In this document: piece by piece, positions 17,475-25,780 of the stretch
Position numbering within the stretch: position 1 is the first letter of the stretch
Layout: the number at the start of each line of letters is the position of its first letter
Assembly: GCA_031546715.1 (NCBI GenBank)
Contig: JAVBKA010000124.1
Location: 1 to 44,577 of the forward strand
DNA: 44,577 nucleotides
Direction of reading: 5' to 3'
Source: JAVBKA01 sp031546715
Lineage (GTDB): Bacteria > Bacillota > Clostridia > Oscillospirales > UBA929
Translations under genes and position numbers: made by a program
The notes under the pieces: model-generated
The model's input: the letters and a program-made list of their open reading frames with translations, nothing else
Told to the model about the DNA's origin: nothing
Databases searched by the model: none

Positions 17475-18140
17475 ATGAAACTAACACCAATATCAGGCAT
17501 CGCAGGAGCATCAATGCTGCCAAGTATGCCAACACTTCACAACCATGTTGAATTGCAAACCCGCTCAATCTTGACGGGTCCAACCAAGCTGAGTTTTGAT
17601 ATTAATGAAAGTGAGCCGCAAGCCACGTATACTCGTAGTGAAATTGAGGGTCGCCTTAGAATACGTTCAGGAATGGACGATATTCTCAGACGTATGGCAG
17701 AAAAACTCATTACGAAGCAGTACAGCGAAGGCAACCACTTTTATCAGCTTATGTACGGCGGTGCTGCAATAGATATTGACCCAACCTTGCGTATTCATGG
17801 AAAACAGCCCTCTGCGGAGGAGCTTGAGCTTGCCGAGAGTATGGTGGGTGATAACGGTGAATATGGTGTCAAGAATGCAAGCACGCAAATTTTAAACTCG
17901 GTGAAGGTTGTGGCAGGGGGCGACCCTGCGAAAATTGAACGTTATAGGGATTCTATGCAGCAAGCCTTTGAAAATGTGTCTGATATGTTTGGCGGTGAGC
18001 CTGCTCAGATTATTAAGGATACTTATAAGGCAGTTATGGCAGGCTTTGACCAAATGAAAACAGACGCCGTTGCCGCGAAAACCCCTGCACCAGATTCTCA
18101 AGTACATAGCGACAGCAACAATGTAGAAAGTTTTGCTTGA
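17475..18140 (+). CDS. Hypothetical protein whose C-terminus runs into element A
   Basis: A 221-residue protein I do not recognise. It has no signal peptide or membrane segment, is mostly helical by composition, and has a low-complexity C-terminus rich in Ala, Asp and Ser. The ATG at 17475 follows GGAGG at 17462-17466. The last codons (..GAAAGTTTTGCTTGA) are the first bases of element A copy A3, so the repeat supplies the final residues and stop. The original C-terminus may have been altered by insertion. It lies divergent from gdpP. Confidence 0.75.
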   Translation: MKLTPISGIAGASMLPSMPTLHNHVELQTRSILTGPTKLSFDINESEPQATYTRSEIEGRLRIRSGMDDILRRMAEKLITKQYSEGNHFYQLMYGGAAIDIDPTLRIHGKQPSAEELELAESMVGDNGEYGVKNASTQILNSVKVVAGGDPAKIERYRDSMQQAFENVSDMFGGEPAQIIKDTYKAVMAGFDQMKTDAVAAKTPAPDSQVHSDSNNVESFA

Positions 18141-18332
18141 GCTTTTTCAAAAGCTAACGGATTTTTAAGGCAGAGCCTTAAATTGAGCCTCGCAAGGCTC
18201 GAAACTCTAGTTCTGAGCCGGCGAACCAAATAGTCGTAAGAAAAAACGCAACACAGCGTAGCGGCGTTGCGCATGGCACTATAAAATGGCAGTAGCTTGA
18301 GAAGGACGGTATTCTTGGGCTATTGCCTTTTT
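18127..18332 (+). repeat. Element A copy A3 with terminal hairpin
   Basis: Full-length copy overlapping the end of the preceding gene. Hairpins: CTTTTTCAAAAG core, TTTAAGGC-aga-GCCTTAAA, TGAGCCT-cgca-AGGCTCG, CGCAAC..GTTGCG. The tail hairpin at 18288-18332 (GGCAGTAGC with GCTATTGCC, then a T-run) corresponds to those in A2 and A7, with base changes that mostly keep pairing by G-U. Confidence 0.85.
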
Positions 18333-18377
18333 GGTTTAGATATGGGTTACTCATAATTTTTACAAGGGGGTCATCAA

Positions 18378-19826
18378 GTGTTAAAAAAACTACTCGCGTG
18401 TGTTACTGCGGTCATGGTTATTCTGGGGATTTCTCCGTCTCTTGCTGCCTCGGCAAAGGTTAGTGTGATGTTGCCAAGCTTTGCGGTTACTGTCAATGGT
18501 GCTGTAATTGACAATTTGTATCGGGAGTATCCGCTGATTGTGTACAAAAATATCACATATTTTCCTATGACCTATGCGGACGCACGATTTCTAAATTTGC
18601 AGGCGAACTGGACTGAAAAAACAGGGCTGGTAATCGCCAAAACGCAAAGCTCCGGTGAGTATAACGCGTTTAAAACTGCAAGGAAAAATGCGTTAAAACT
18701 GACGGCGGAGATTCAAAGCGGCGCAATTACTATTGGCGGAAAAGCCGTGGATAATAAGAAGGAAGAGTACCCACTTTTAAGTCTCCGTGGGATAACCTAT
18801 TTTCCTCTGACATGGCGTTTTGCGGTGACGGAATTTGGGTGGGACTACAGCTTTACGGCAAGCGGCGGTCTGGTGATTAACAGTAAGCCGTCAGGTGTGG
18901 GAATAACTCTAAATCTGCCTATTGCTAAGCAGTTTGGCAGTGCCGTTTTTGCGGTATCGGGACAATATATCTACTTTTTAGGCGACAAAGGTGTTATTTA
19001 TCAAGCGAGTTTAAACGGATTAAGTACTAAAAAGGCTGTCTTTCAGCTTCCGGAAACAAGTGAAGGCTCAGGCTCTTATGTTACGGCATCGTTACGAGGC
19101 ACAAAGGACGGAAACGCTCAGCTTACATACTTTGCAGGAGGGCTTCCCGCTCCGTTTACGGTTACTTTGAAGGCTGACGGCACTAGTACGGCACAGGAAC
19201 AGTGGGTTACTGTCCTTGAGGGGGTTGCAGTCAAAGTGTACGGAGGAATGCCGCCGGAGACTGGGAATTTGTTCGTCAAGGGCGTAGGGGATACGGAATA
19301 TCGCAGCATTGGAGGGGCGTATAATTACACCGCTGACGCTGGGCTTGACATTTATAAGGGTACTCTCTGCATCGCTGGAAATCCTTCGGGCAATGCCACC
19401 ACAGAAAAATATCTCTACAGCATTGGTCTTACTGACGGCAAAGCAACACAGATTTTTCCAAAGCCTATAACCTCATTTGTCCGCCAAGGCGATGGGCTGA
19501 TTATTTTAACCGCTGACGGAATGCTGTATAAACGCGACACCTCTGGCGCATATACACAGCGCACCACAACTAGTGTAAGTAGCTACGCCGTTTCTGAAAG
19601 CGATGTTTACTATGTTTCTGACGGCAAGGTCATGGGTTGCGCTGATGGTAAAACTGTGTACTCGGAGGGGAATGCGGTAAGCGTTAAATATGACGATGGT
19701 TATTTGTTCTGCGACCTTGGTGATTCCTTGATTATATACGATTCCGCGCTGAAAACTGCGTACCGTTTTGCTAATAAAAATGCGTTTGTCAAGGGCGGCT
19801 TGGTGTATGTTATTGTAGGAGCGTAG
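18378..19826 (+). CDS. Secreted protein with two stalk (copper amine oxidase N-like) domains
   Basis: A 482-residue exported protein. The signal peptide is residues 1 to about 26 (MLKKLLACVTAVMVILGISPSLAASA). Two similar segments follow, about 33-100 and 105-170: VTVNGAVIDN..YPLIVYKNITYFPMTYADARFL and ITIGGKAVDN..YPLLSLRGITYFPLTWRFA. They fit the stalk/copper amine oxidase N-terminal domain common in clostridial surface proteins. The rest has repeated beta motifs resembling a DUF5050-like propeller. The GTG at 18378 follows AAGGGGG, seven bases upstream. A terminator follows directly. No enzymatic motif was seen. Confidence 0.75.
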   Translation: MLKKLLACVTAVMVILGISPSLAASAKVSVMLPSFAVTVNGAVIDNLYREYPLIVYKNITYFPMTYADARFLNLQANWTEKTGLVIAKTQSSGEYNAFKTARKNALKLTAEIQSGAITIGGKAVDNKKEEYPLLSLRGITYFPLTWRFAVTEFGWDYSFTASGGLVINSKPSGVGITLNLPIAKQFGSAVFAVSGQYIYFLGDKGVIYQASLNGLSTKKAVFQLPETSEGSGSYVTASLRGTKDGNAQLTYFAGGLPAPFTVTLKADGTSTAQEQWVTVLEGVAVKVYGGMPPETGNLFVKGVGDTEYRSIGGAYNYTADAGLDIYKGTLCIAGNPSGNATTEKYLYSIGLTDGKATQIFPKPITSFVRQGDGLIILTADGMLYKRDTSGAYTQRTTTSVSSYAVSESDVYYVSDGKVMGCADGKTVYSEGNAVSVKYDDGYLFCDLGDSLIIYDSALKTAYRFANKNAFVKGGLVYVIVGA

Positions 19827-19830
19827 AGTT

Positions 19831-19867
19831 ATCCCGCATCTCCGATTTGGGGATGCGGGATTTTTTG
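19831..19867 (+). terminator. Rho-independent terminator
   Basis: ATCCCGCATC (19831-19840) pairs with GATGCGGGAT (19852-19861) and is followed by a T-run, five bases after the stalk-domain gene. Confidence 0.92.
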
Positions 19868-20010
19868 TATAAAAAAGGCTGTGCGGGCATGGGGTGTTTT
19901 GGTGAATATGAACATTTTGTAAACATGTTGAAAAAGATGTAGCAAAATGAACTCCCCAATCGTTATTATTATGTTAGCACTTGAAACTTAAGAGAAGGGA
20001 TGTGAATCCA

Positions 20011-20047
20011 ATGGGAAATGTATAATTCTACCGTTTTAATGGTAGAA
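20011..20047 (+). promoter_or_regulatory. Possible leader: mini-ORF overlapping a hairpin
   Basis: AGAAGGGA lies before ATGGGAAATGTATAA (20011-20025, peptide MGNV). The hairpin TTCTACC (20026-20032) with GGTAGAA (20041-20047) starts directly after its stop. This is 45 bases before the PPC/M23 gene and could be an attenuation leader, or chance. Confidence 0.3.
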
Positions 20048-20091
20048 GCGTGAAAACATCAATTAGCAAAATTTGAAAGGACGTGTCACTA

Positions 20092-20769
20092 ATGAAAAAA
20101 CGGTTTCTATCCCTGCTGTTATGCGCAACGCTTTGCATATCTTGCTCAGCACCGATCTATGCACTTGAAAGTGCAGATGTTAATGTAGGCTTCAACTTTG
20201 AAGTCTTGTCGGCAACCGACAACTTGGCTGACATTTCCCTGCAAATTGAGTCTTATAATTCTTTGGATTCAATTGAGTTCACCGTAAACCCAGTAGACAC
20301 ACCTAAAGACGTGGTTGCGCACTCGAGCTATCTAAACGGATTTTTATTTCAAATGAGTGAGGGCGTGACGTATAACTACTCGCTCAATATAACGTATGGC
20401 AATCAAATACTATCATACGACGGAAGAATTGCACTTGCTGAAGATGATGGTAAGTATCTCGTAAAAATGATGGATAATTACCATACGACTTCGCAAGCGA
20501 ACATCGCAGCACGCGGCACTGGGATCGAAACTGAGCCTAATGATTCTTATAGTACTGCTGACAGTATTGATGATGGCGGCAGTATGTATGGCAATATAAA
20601 CTCAACAGATTACGCAGACTGGTATTCTGTTACTTTTGCAAAAAGCGGATTTGCTAATTTCTTTTTAGGCGAGATTCCAACAGGTTGTGATTATGACTTA
20701 CATGTATATGATTCAAGCGGAACTACAATTCTTAAAGCGTCTGCGAACGTCAGTAATGCCAATGAGTGA
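20092..20769 (+). CDS. PPC-domain/M23 endopeptidase, N-terminal part (stopped by in-frame TGA)
   Basis: This is the first half of an exported cell-wall hydrolase-like protein. The signal peptide MKKRFLSLLLCATLCISCSAPIYA is followed by a ~100-residue beta-rich region and a bacterial pre-peptidase C-terminal (PPC) domain (ETEPNDSYSTADSI..DYADWYSVTF..DYDLHVYDSSGTT). The frame stops at TGA 20767-20769 in the middle of the PPC fold and continues open, in the same frame, to 21678. The final PPC strand (AGTYYVRVFAF) lies past the stop. So this is a nonsense-interrupted gene, a sequencing error, or a readthrough case. The ATG at 20092 is preferred over a GTG at 20083, which is too close to AAAGG. Confidence 0.75.
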   Translation: MKKRFLSLLLCATLCISCSAPIYALESADVNVGFNFEVLSATDNLADISLQIESYNSLDSIEFTVNPVDTPKDVVAHSSYLNGFLFQMSEGVTYNYSLNITYGNQILSYDGRIALAEDDGKYLVKMMDNYHTTSQANIAARGTGIETEPNDSYSTADSIDDGGSMYGNINSTDYADWYSVTFAKSGFANFFLGEIPTGCDYDLHVYDSSGTTILKASANVSNANE

Positions 20770-20784
20770 ATACGTGGATTAGCA

Positions 20785-21678
20785 GTGTCAGCAGGTACGT
20801 ACTACGTAAGAGTTTTCGCATTTGGAACAGCAAGGTCACCAGTGTACTATCATTTGACAGTTAAACGTTATGACACAGCTTATGGTGCGCTTAATTGGAG
20901 CTACTTCTTTGCAGACACGTCGATTAACTATATTTCTTCAAACTACGGTCCTCGCACTAATGACGGCCGTTATGACGACCATGAGGGTTTTGATATTACA
21001 ACAGGAGTGAAAGACGGTATTAAAGGGACACCAATCCTTAGTGTTACGAGTGGAACGGTAAGAGAGGTTTATCTAAATCTAACAGAAATTGGTTTTGCAA
21101 TTGCAATTGAGACAACCTTCAAGGATCCCTTAGGAACTAATAATCTTTGGACAACGTATGAACACATGCTGGAAATACCAAAGAAGTCTAATGGTACGAA
21201 TTGGACTTTGAACGATTTAGTCAATGTCGGTGACAGGCTTGGTTTAGTTGGGAATACTGGAGGATCGTCAACTTATGGATACCACTTGCATTTTCAGGTT
21301 ACACGTAACGGGCGAAGCTTTCCAAGCGGTTCATATAGTAACGCAGTAAATCCAATATATTTTTTCCCAAGTATCACCTTTAGAGGAGATACTTCAATAT
21401 ACAACCTATCCTCACTCCAACGAGGAGAGGTTGAGAAAGCTGACCAAGAAACATTACTTTATGAGCAGCTTACCAATATCGACATCCGGCTTGTAAATTA
21501 TGTAGGCGAAAGCCTTGTATTAGGTTGGTTGACTAGCAGCGAAGAAGCCAAAGACCTAAACGATTTTCGTCAGAAATTTGGCATTACAGATGAACTCTTT
21601 ACTGAACTTTGTAATCATTTTGAGCTAAATGATTATTATGATGTTGCTGCAATAATAGCGTTGCATTCTGTCAAATAA
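20785..21678 (+). CDS. PPC-domain/M23 endopeptidase, C-terminal part (LytM-type)
   Basis: Continuation, in the same frame, of the gene interrupted at 20767. It begins with the last PPC strand (SAGTYYVRVFAF), then an M23 zinc endopeptidase domain: YGPRTNDGRYDDHEGFDI gives the HxxxD ligands and GYHLHFQV gives the HxH ligands. The catalytic set looks intact. The C-terminal ~100 residues are unassigned. No ribosome binding site precedes the GTG at 20785, so independent translation is unlikely. M23 enzymes cut peptide cross-links in peptidoglycan; with the signal peptide encoded upstream, the target would be the cell wall. Confidence 0.75.
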   Translation: MSAGTYYVRVFAFGTARSPVYYHLTVKRYDTAYGALNWSYFFADTSINYISSNYGPRTNDGRYDDHEGFDITTGVKDGIKGTPILSVTSGTVREVYLNLTEIGFAIAIETTFKDPLGTNNLWTTYEHMLEIPKKSNGTNWTLNDLVNVGDRLGLVGNTGGSSTYGYHLHFQVTRNGRSFPSGSYSNAVNPIYFFPSITFRGDTSIYNLSSLQRGEVEKADQETLLYEQLTNIDIRLVNYVGESLVLGWLTSSEEAKDLNDFRQKFGITDELFTELCNHFELNDYYDVAAIIALHSVK

Positions 21679-21718
21679 CTAAGACGTAGCCTACAGACTA
21701 CCGCCAAGGAGGGAGTTT

Positions 21719-22462
21719 ATGACCACTAGAAACCCAATCAAAAGGCTAAACCCAAGAAGGTTATACACAATATTATCTTTTTTCTCAGTACTGCTTTTTT
21801 CGCTGATGCTGGCAAGCTGCAATAGCAATGCATCAAGCATCCCAGCATCGCCGTCTACCACGAACGCTGCAACTCCGACTACTTCTGTCGTAGAATCATC
21901 CTCGCCAACACCTAGCGCGGAAGTATCGACGTCGCCACTTTTGACGCCCTCACTGTGGGTAACAGAAGGAACACCAACTTATTTTTCGCCTGATGAGGCT
22001 ATGATTGGCAAAGCTGACATAGCGGAGACAACCATAGACGAATTAATAGAGCTATACGGCGAGCCGGATGAGAACTTAGTGTTCAATAATTTCGGCGAGA
22101 GTTACACACTTATTCAATATGGGCATGTCAAATTTAGTTTTAAACATAGTAGCCTAGAAGGCAGACTAATTTCAGCAAATATCGGAGGGGAAACTGATAT
22201 GCAACTCCCACGAGATATTCAAGTCGGTGATAGCTTAGAATCTGTAATGGCAAAATTTCCACAGGAAAGAGAGTATAACGGCGAATCTATTTTTCACTTC
22301 TATGGCGATATGCTAGATAATTCCGCTGGCGGCACTCTTTATAAAGATAGCGATTGCAAGTCTCACATTACGGTAATGTCAGAAAACGTAGACCCCTACA
22401 TGAATCTCTTTTTTATAGGGGATGAACTAACTGAAATATATATCGGATGCAGATGGACATAA
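21719..22462 (+). CDS. Hypothetical lipoprotein
   Basis: A 247-residue probable lipoprotein. A positively charged N-terminus and hydrophobic stretch end in the lipobox LASC, followed by a Ser/Thr/Pro-rich linker (about 36-80) and a soluble domain. IDELIELYGEPDE and VGDSLESVMAKFPQ look like two SmpA/BamE-like repeats, but I cannot confirm a family. AAGGAGGGAG precedes the ATG at 21719. A shortened copy of its 5' region follows at 22465-22569. Confidence 0.78.
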   Translation: MTTRNPIKRLNPRRLYTILSFFSVLLFSLMLASCNSNASSIPASPSTTNAATPTTSVVESSSPTPSAEVSTSPLLTPSLWVTEGTPTYFSPDEAMIGKADIAETTIDELIELYGEPDENLVFNNFGESYTLIQYGHVKFSFKHSSLEGRLISANIGGETDMQLPRDIQVGDSLESVMAKFPQEREYNGESIFHFYGDMLDNSAGGTLYKDSDCKSHITVMSENVDPYMNLFFIGDELTEIYIGCRWT

Positions 22463-22491
22463 CACAGTAGACTACCACAGGAGGGGTTTGC

Positions 22492-22569
22492 ATGAAAACT
22501 ATACAACCAACAAAACGCACAAGCCCAAAGGGTTTGTACATTAGTATAACACCGCAGACAACCACCTAG
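22492..22569 (+). pseudogene. Remnant of a duplicated lipoprotein gene (25 codons)
   Basis: AGGAGGGG precedes an ATG at 22492 and a 25-residue frame ending at TAG 22567-22569. The peptide MKTIQPTKRTSPKGLYISI resembles the preceding lipoprotein's MTTRNPIKRLNPRRLYTIL. The upstream bases also match (AGACTACC...AGGAGGG in both). This looks like a truncated tandem duplicate; it may still be translated. Confidence 0.6.
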
Positions 22570-22592
22570 GGGCGCAGTGCGCCACGGTTAAA

Positions 22593-23363
22593 CTACAACT
22601 CTTCCCTCAAAAACCGCAGCGTGACATCAAGTTTTTGCCGTCTGGCTTCGTACGTCTCAAACCCATGCCCCACGCCTGAAAGCTCACATTTCTCAAGCCG
22701 CTCGCCTAAAGCGTTCTCATAATCCTGCACGACTTCTGGCGTAATAATAGCGTCGTTTTCGCCCCAAATCATAATGCAGTTGTGTTTATATGCCTTAAGC
22801 TCGGCTTGCCAGTTGAGCTTTTTTAAGTCTGCCAAAAAACGCTGACCTACTAAAAGTCCGTTTAGCTCTCCGACGCCTGTGGTTAGTACAGACCGTATGT
22901 CTGCGCCTGCGACGAAGCCTTTATGAGCGTCCTTCGCCACGATGGATGCAGGTGCCCAAAGGCACAGGGCTTTAACGTCCTCACAACGCCGACCTGCCAA
23001 AACGCTTGCTGCAAGACCGCCAAAGCTCATGCCTAACAGGGCGATGCGCTGAGTGTCCACAAATTCTAAGAGTTTTACATAGTCTAGGATAGCTGCGCCG
23101 TCGCTGATTTCCGTTTCTATGGACATCTTGGTCAGCTCTCCGTCCGATTCGCCGCTGCCCATAAAATCAAATCTCACGCTGGCAACACCAAGTTTTTCAA
23201 GCTCTTTTGACACCTCTACAAAGGAAAAGGAGTACTCGGTTCTGGTTGCTGAAAAGCCGTGAAAAAATATGACCATTGGTACTTTGGTTTTAGGAACGTT
23301 GGGAATGTGGAGCGTTCCTCTTAAGGTGTGTCCATTATTTATGATTTCTACTGGCGTTTGCAT
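22593..23363 (-). CDS. Alpha/beta hydrolase, cinnamoyl/feruloyl esterase (Est1E-like)
   Basis: A 256-residue serine hydrolase. FFHGFSATRTEYSFSFVEVSKEL and ASVRFDFMGSGESDGELTKM closely follow the pattern of rumen feruloyl esterase Est1E. The nucleophile is Ser ~113 in GMSFGG; the acid is probably Asp in GENDAII and the base His in GVGHGF. Such enzymes release ferulate or related acids from plant cell-wall polysaccharides. No signal peptide, so it acts in the cytosol on imported oligomers. It begins 2 bases after the symporter stop, so the two are co-transcribed. Substrate is inferred from similarity only. Confidence 0.85.
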   Translation of the reverse strand: MQTPVEIINNGHTLRGTLHIPNVPKTKVPMVIFFHGFSATRTEYSFSFVEVSKELEKLGVASVRFDFMGSGESDGELTKMSIETEISDGAAILDYVKLLEFVDTQRIALLGMSFGGLAASVLAGRRCEDVKALCLWAPASIVAKDAHKGFVAGADIRSVLTTGVGELNGLLVGQRFLADLKKLNWQAELKAYKHNCIMIWGENDAIITPEVVQDYENALGERLEKCELSGVGHGFETYEARRQKLDVTLRFLREEL

Positions 23364-23365
23364 GG

Positions 23366-24727
23366 CTATATCACTCTTGAAAAGCCCGCTTGAGCCTCTG
23401 CCTTTGTAATTTCAGCGGAATTTGCCTGTGCCATTAACTGTACGTCCTTGTCTCTAAGCTTATACATGCGGAAAATAAGCAGTGAAATCAGGCCGCCTAT
23501 GGCTGGGAAAATTGAGAACAGTACCCAAATGCACTGCCTGACGGCTTCGCTTTGCACAACGTCTGTGCCCTCTTGAAAGCCAAAAATCCCAAGTAAAAAC
23601 ATAGCTGCCGCACCTGCCAGAGCTGTCATCAGCTTGAAAATCAGTGTTTGTAGGGAATACGCAATTCCTTGGAGACGCTTGCCTGTGATAAACTCGCCGT
23701 ACTCCACTACGTCACCTGTAAACTGTAGTTGTAGAATCAGTGTTAAACCTGAGAATATTCCCCGAAGCACCGTCACGCCCATAAACAAGCCTTCGTTGGA
23801 GTAACCCACAAAATAGCTGGCTACACTAACGACGATTAAACCAATTACGCCTACAATCAGCAAGTCAAACTTATCAAACCGCCTTGTCAGCAACGGCATA
23901 ATAACAGCAAACACTAGAGCGGGAAGCATTATAGCCAATGTGATGGCTGTCATTTTCCCAACGTCACCAAGGCAGTCAGCCGCAAAAAACGCCATAACTG
24001 ATTGTGTGGTATTTGTAATATTTAGCACTAAAATACCGATAAAAATTATCCGCAAGTACTTATTACTTTTAACATAACCCACCATTTGCCCGATAGTGAC
24101 CTTGTCTGGGTCTTTGTTGGTATAACGTTCCTTGGCTGTACGGCTGAAAAACGACATGAAAAGTGCCGCCAAGACTGCCACGCCGATGGCAGTCGGTAAC
24201 CAACCGATTTTTGGATATATTTGCGGCACTAACGCCGATACCAAAATCACCGATATCGCCGCTAATACAGAGTTTAGGGACATTATTTTTATACGCTCAT
24301 GGACTTGGTCAGTAGAAGCGGAAGTCATTGCAAACAGCGGAACATCCTGCATTGTATATGCAATGTCAAAAAGCAGAAAGGTAAGCACCGCCCAGACTAT
24401 TTTGACGCTTACCGATAGTCCTGTTGGGATGGCAAACATTAGAATTACGATAAGGGGTAGAAAAATGTTGGCGGCGCGTACCCAAGGGATAAACCGACCA
24501 CCCTTGAGGTTGATGCGGTCAACAAAGCCGCCGAAAAGCGGGTCGTTAACGGCATCCCAGCTCTTAGCAAACAAAAAGATGAAGCCGATAGCAATGGCGG
24601 ATATGCCAACGGAGCTTAAATACACCTGTAAAAACCCTGCAAGCGTGTTGACTAACGCACCTGCGACTGCAAATAACGCAAATCCAACTCGTTCCTTGGC
24701 CGTTGTACGAAAAATCCTGTCCTTCAT
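23366..24727 (-). CDS. GPH-family glycoside/cation symporter (MFS)
   Basis: A 453-residue polytopic membrane protein with about 12 hydrophobic segments. The N-terminal pattern (FIFLFAKSWDAVNDPLFGGFVDR) is the signature of the glycoside-pentoside-hexuronide:cation symporter family (MelB, XynB type), and the YGEFITGKRLQGIAYSLQTLIFK segment is also typical. It probably imports a sugar, glucuronide or plant oligosaccharide with Na+ or H+. It is in line with the esterase and MBL genes on the minus strand, behind a repeat composite at 24791-24926. Confidence 0.9.
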   Translation of the reverse strand: MKDRIFRTTAKERVGFALFAVAGALVNTLAGFLQVYLSSVGISAIAIGFIFLFAKSWDAVNDPLFGGFVDRINLKGGRFIPWVRAANIFLPLIVILMFAIPTGLSVSVKIVWAVLTFLLFDIAYTMQDVPLFAMTSASTDQVHERIKIMSLNSVLAAISVILVSALVPQIYPKIGWLPTAIGVAVLAALFMSFFSRTAKERYTNKDPDKVTIGQMVGYVKSNKYLRIIFIGILVLNITNTTQSVMAFFAADCLGDVGKMTAITLAIMLPALVFAVIMPLLTRRFDKFDLLIVGVIGLIVVSVASYFVGYSNEGLFMGVTVLRGIFSGLTLILQLQFTGDVVEYGEFITGKRLQGIAYSLQTLIFKLMTALAGAAAMFLLGIFGFQEGTDVVQSEAVRQCIWVLFSIFPAIGGLISLLIFRMYKLRDKDVQLMAQANSAEITKAEAQAGFSRVI

Positions 24728-24790
24728 GTGTTTTTTCCCATCTATTATATTTTATCTATTCGTAACCATTTCCCGCAATTGACGAGAGCG

Positions 24791-24926
24791 ACCACCCCGC
24801 CAACTGCGGTTGGCACCCCTCCACAGAGGGGAATAAGGTAATTTGGAGATTAAATCCCCTCTGTAGAGGGGGACATCGTTTCCAATTCCCCTCTTTGTAG
24901 GGGTGGCGCGAAGCGACGGGGTGGTA
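24791..24926. repeat. Composite element B repeat inside the catabolic cluster
   Basis: Second copy of the three-part composite seen at 3293-3429, with the same internal order and small differences (for example CTCTTTGTAGGGG). It separates the MBL hydrolase and symporter genes. Since both flanking genes are on the same strand, it may have inserted into an operon; any effect on readthrough is unknown. Confidence 0.8.
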
Positions 24927-24972
24927 GGTTTCGCAGTACTATGGAAACGGAATAAGTTACCCAACAAGTCTA

Positions 24973-25776
24973 TTATATTTTATCTCTAAAATAAGCCAAC
25001 GCAATACCATCATGAACCGCCATTAAGCCTGCATCCCCTGTCAAAGACGGTGATTCTACGCCCACGACTTCACCGCTTATAATCTTCTCAGCGCATTGGA
25101 TATAACGTGTAATCCAAGACACGTCAATAGGAACTTTGTGATGACAGGGATATATTACAACGTCTGAGGGGCAGCATTCTTGCAGATGCTTCATTGACGC
25201 CAAATAGTCCGTAACGGTGCAGGAAAAGGGGAGGTTTAGCAAAACTCCTTGGTCGCACACGCTGTCGCCGCTGAACAAATAACCTGTGGGGTCGTATAGA
25301 CACACTGAACCCGGAGTATGTCCTGCTACGGTAATTGCGGTGAGTACCCGACCGCCTAAGTCGAAGGTCTGACCGTCCTCAAATAAGTTGTATTTAGATG
25401 TGTCCAGCGTTGTACAGTACAGGGCACGCTGCTCAAGGGGCAATATATCCAGTAATCCAAAGCCTGCAAGGGTTTGGGTTTTAAACTCGGCTGAACCGTT
25501 TAGCGCAAGAGAGTCACGGTCGGCTTTGTGGATATGTATTTTATCAAATTGTGCGTTACAGCCGATGTGGTCAATATGTCCGTGAGTGAGTACAACCTCC
25601 ATGGGCTTGTTAGTCAGCTTTTCAAGGGTGGGGCGAAGGTCGCAAAGTCCTAATCCTGTGTCCAAAACCATCGCCTTGTCATTTCCCTCAATTAAGTAGC
25701 AATAGACGCTATAATGGGCAACTTTTTCCTCAATAAGCCATGTTCGGCTGTCAATAGTGGTGACAATAAGTTCCAT
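24973..25776 (-). CDS. MBL-fold metallo-hydrolase
   Basis: A 267-residue protein of the metallo-beta-lactamase fold. Metal ligands are visible in order: THGHIDHIG (HxHxDH), AGHTPGS, SGDSVCD and a late His (PCHHK). Such proteins hydrolyse thioesters, lactones, phosphodiesters and similar bonds; the substrate cannot be told here. It starts 5 bases after the stop of the interrupted esterase gene and so belongs to the LacI-controlled cluster. Confidence 0.88.
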   Translation of the reverse strand: MELIVTTIDSRTWLIEEKVAHYSVYCYLIEGNDKAMVLDTGLGLCDLRPTLEKLTNKPMEVVLTHGHIDHIGCNAQFDKIHIHKADRDSLALNGSAEFKTQTLAGFGLLDILPLEQRALYCTTLDTSKYNLFEDGQTFDLGGRVLTAITVAGHTPGSVCLYDPTGYLFSGDSVCDQGVLLNLPFSCTVTDYLASMKHLQECCPSDVVIYPCHHKVPIDVSWITRYIQCAEKIISGEVVGVESPSLTGDAGLMAVHDGIALAYFRDKI

Positions 25777-25780
25777 AATT

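Noticed and set aside
20767..20800. TGA read as selenocysteine or as tryptophan by an alternative code
   Set aside because: TGA ends other genes normally, no convincing SECIS hairpin follows, and PPC domains are not selenoproteins. A tryptophan origin by a TGG-to-TGA mutation is possible.
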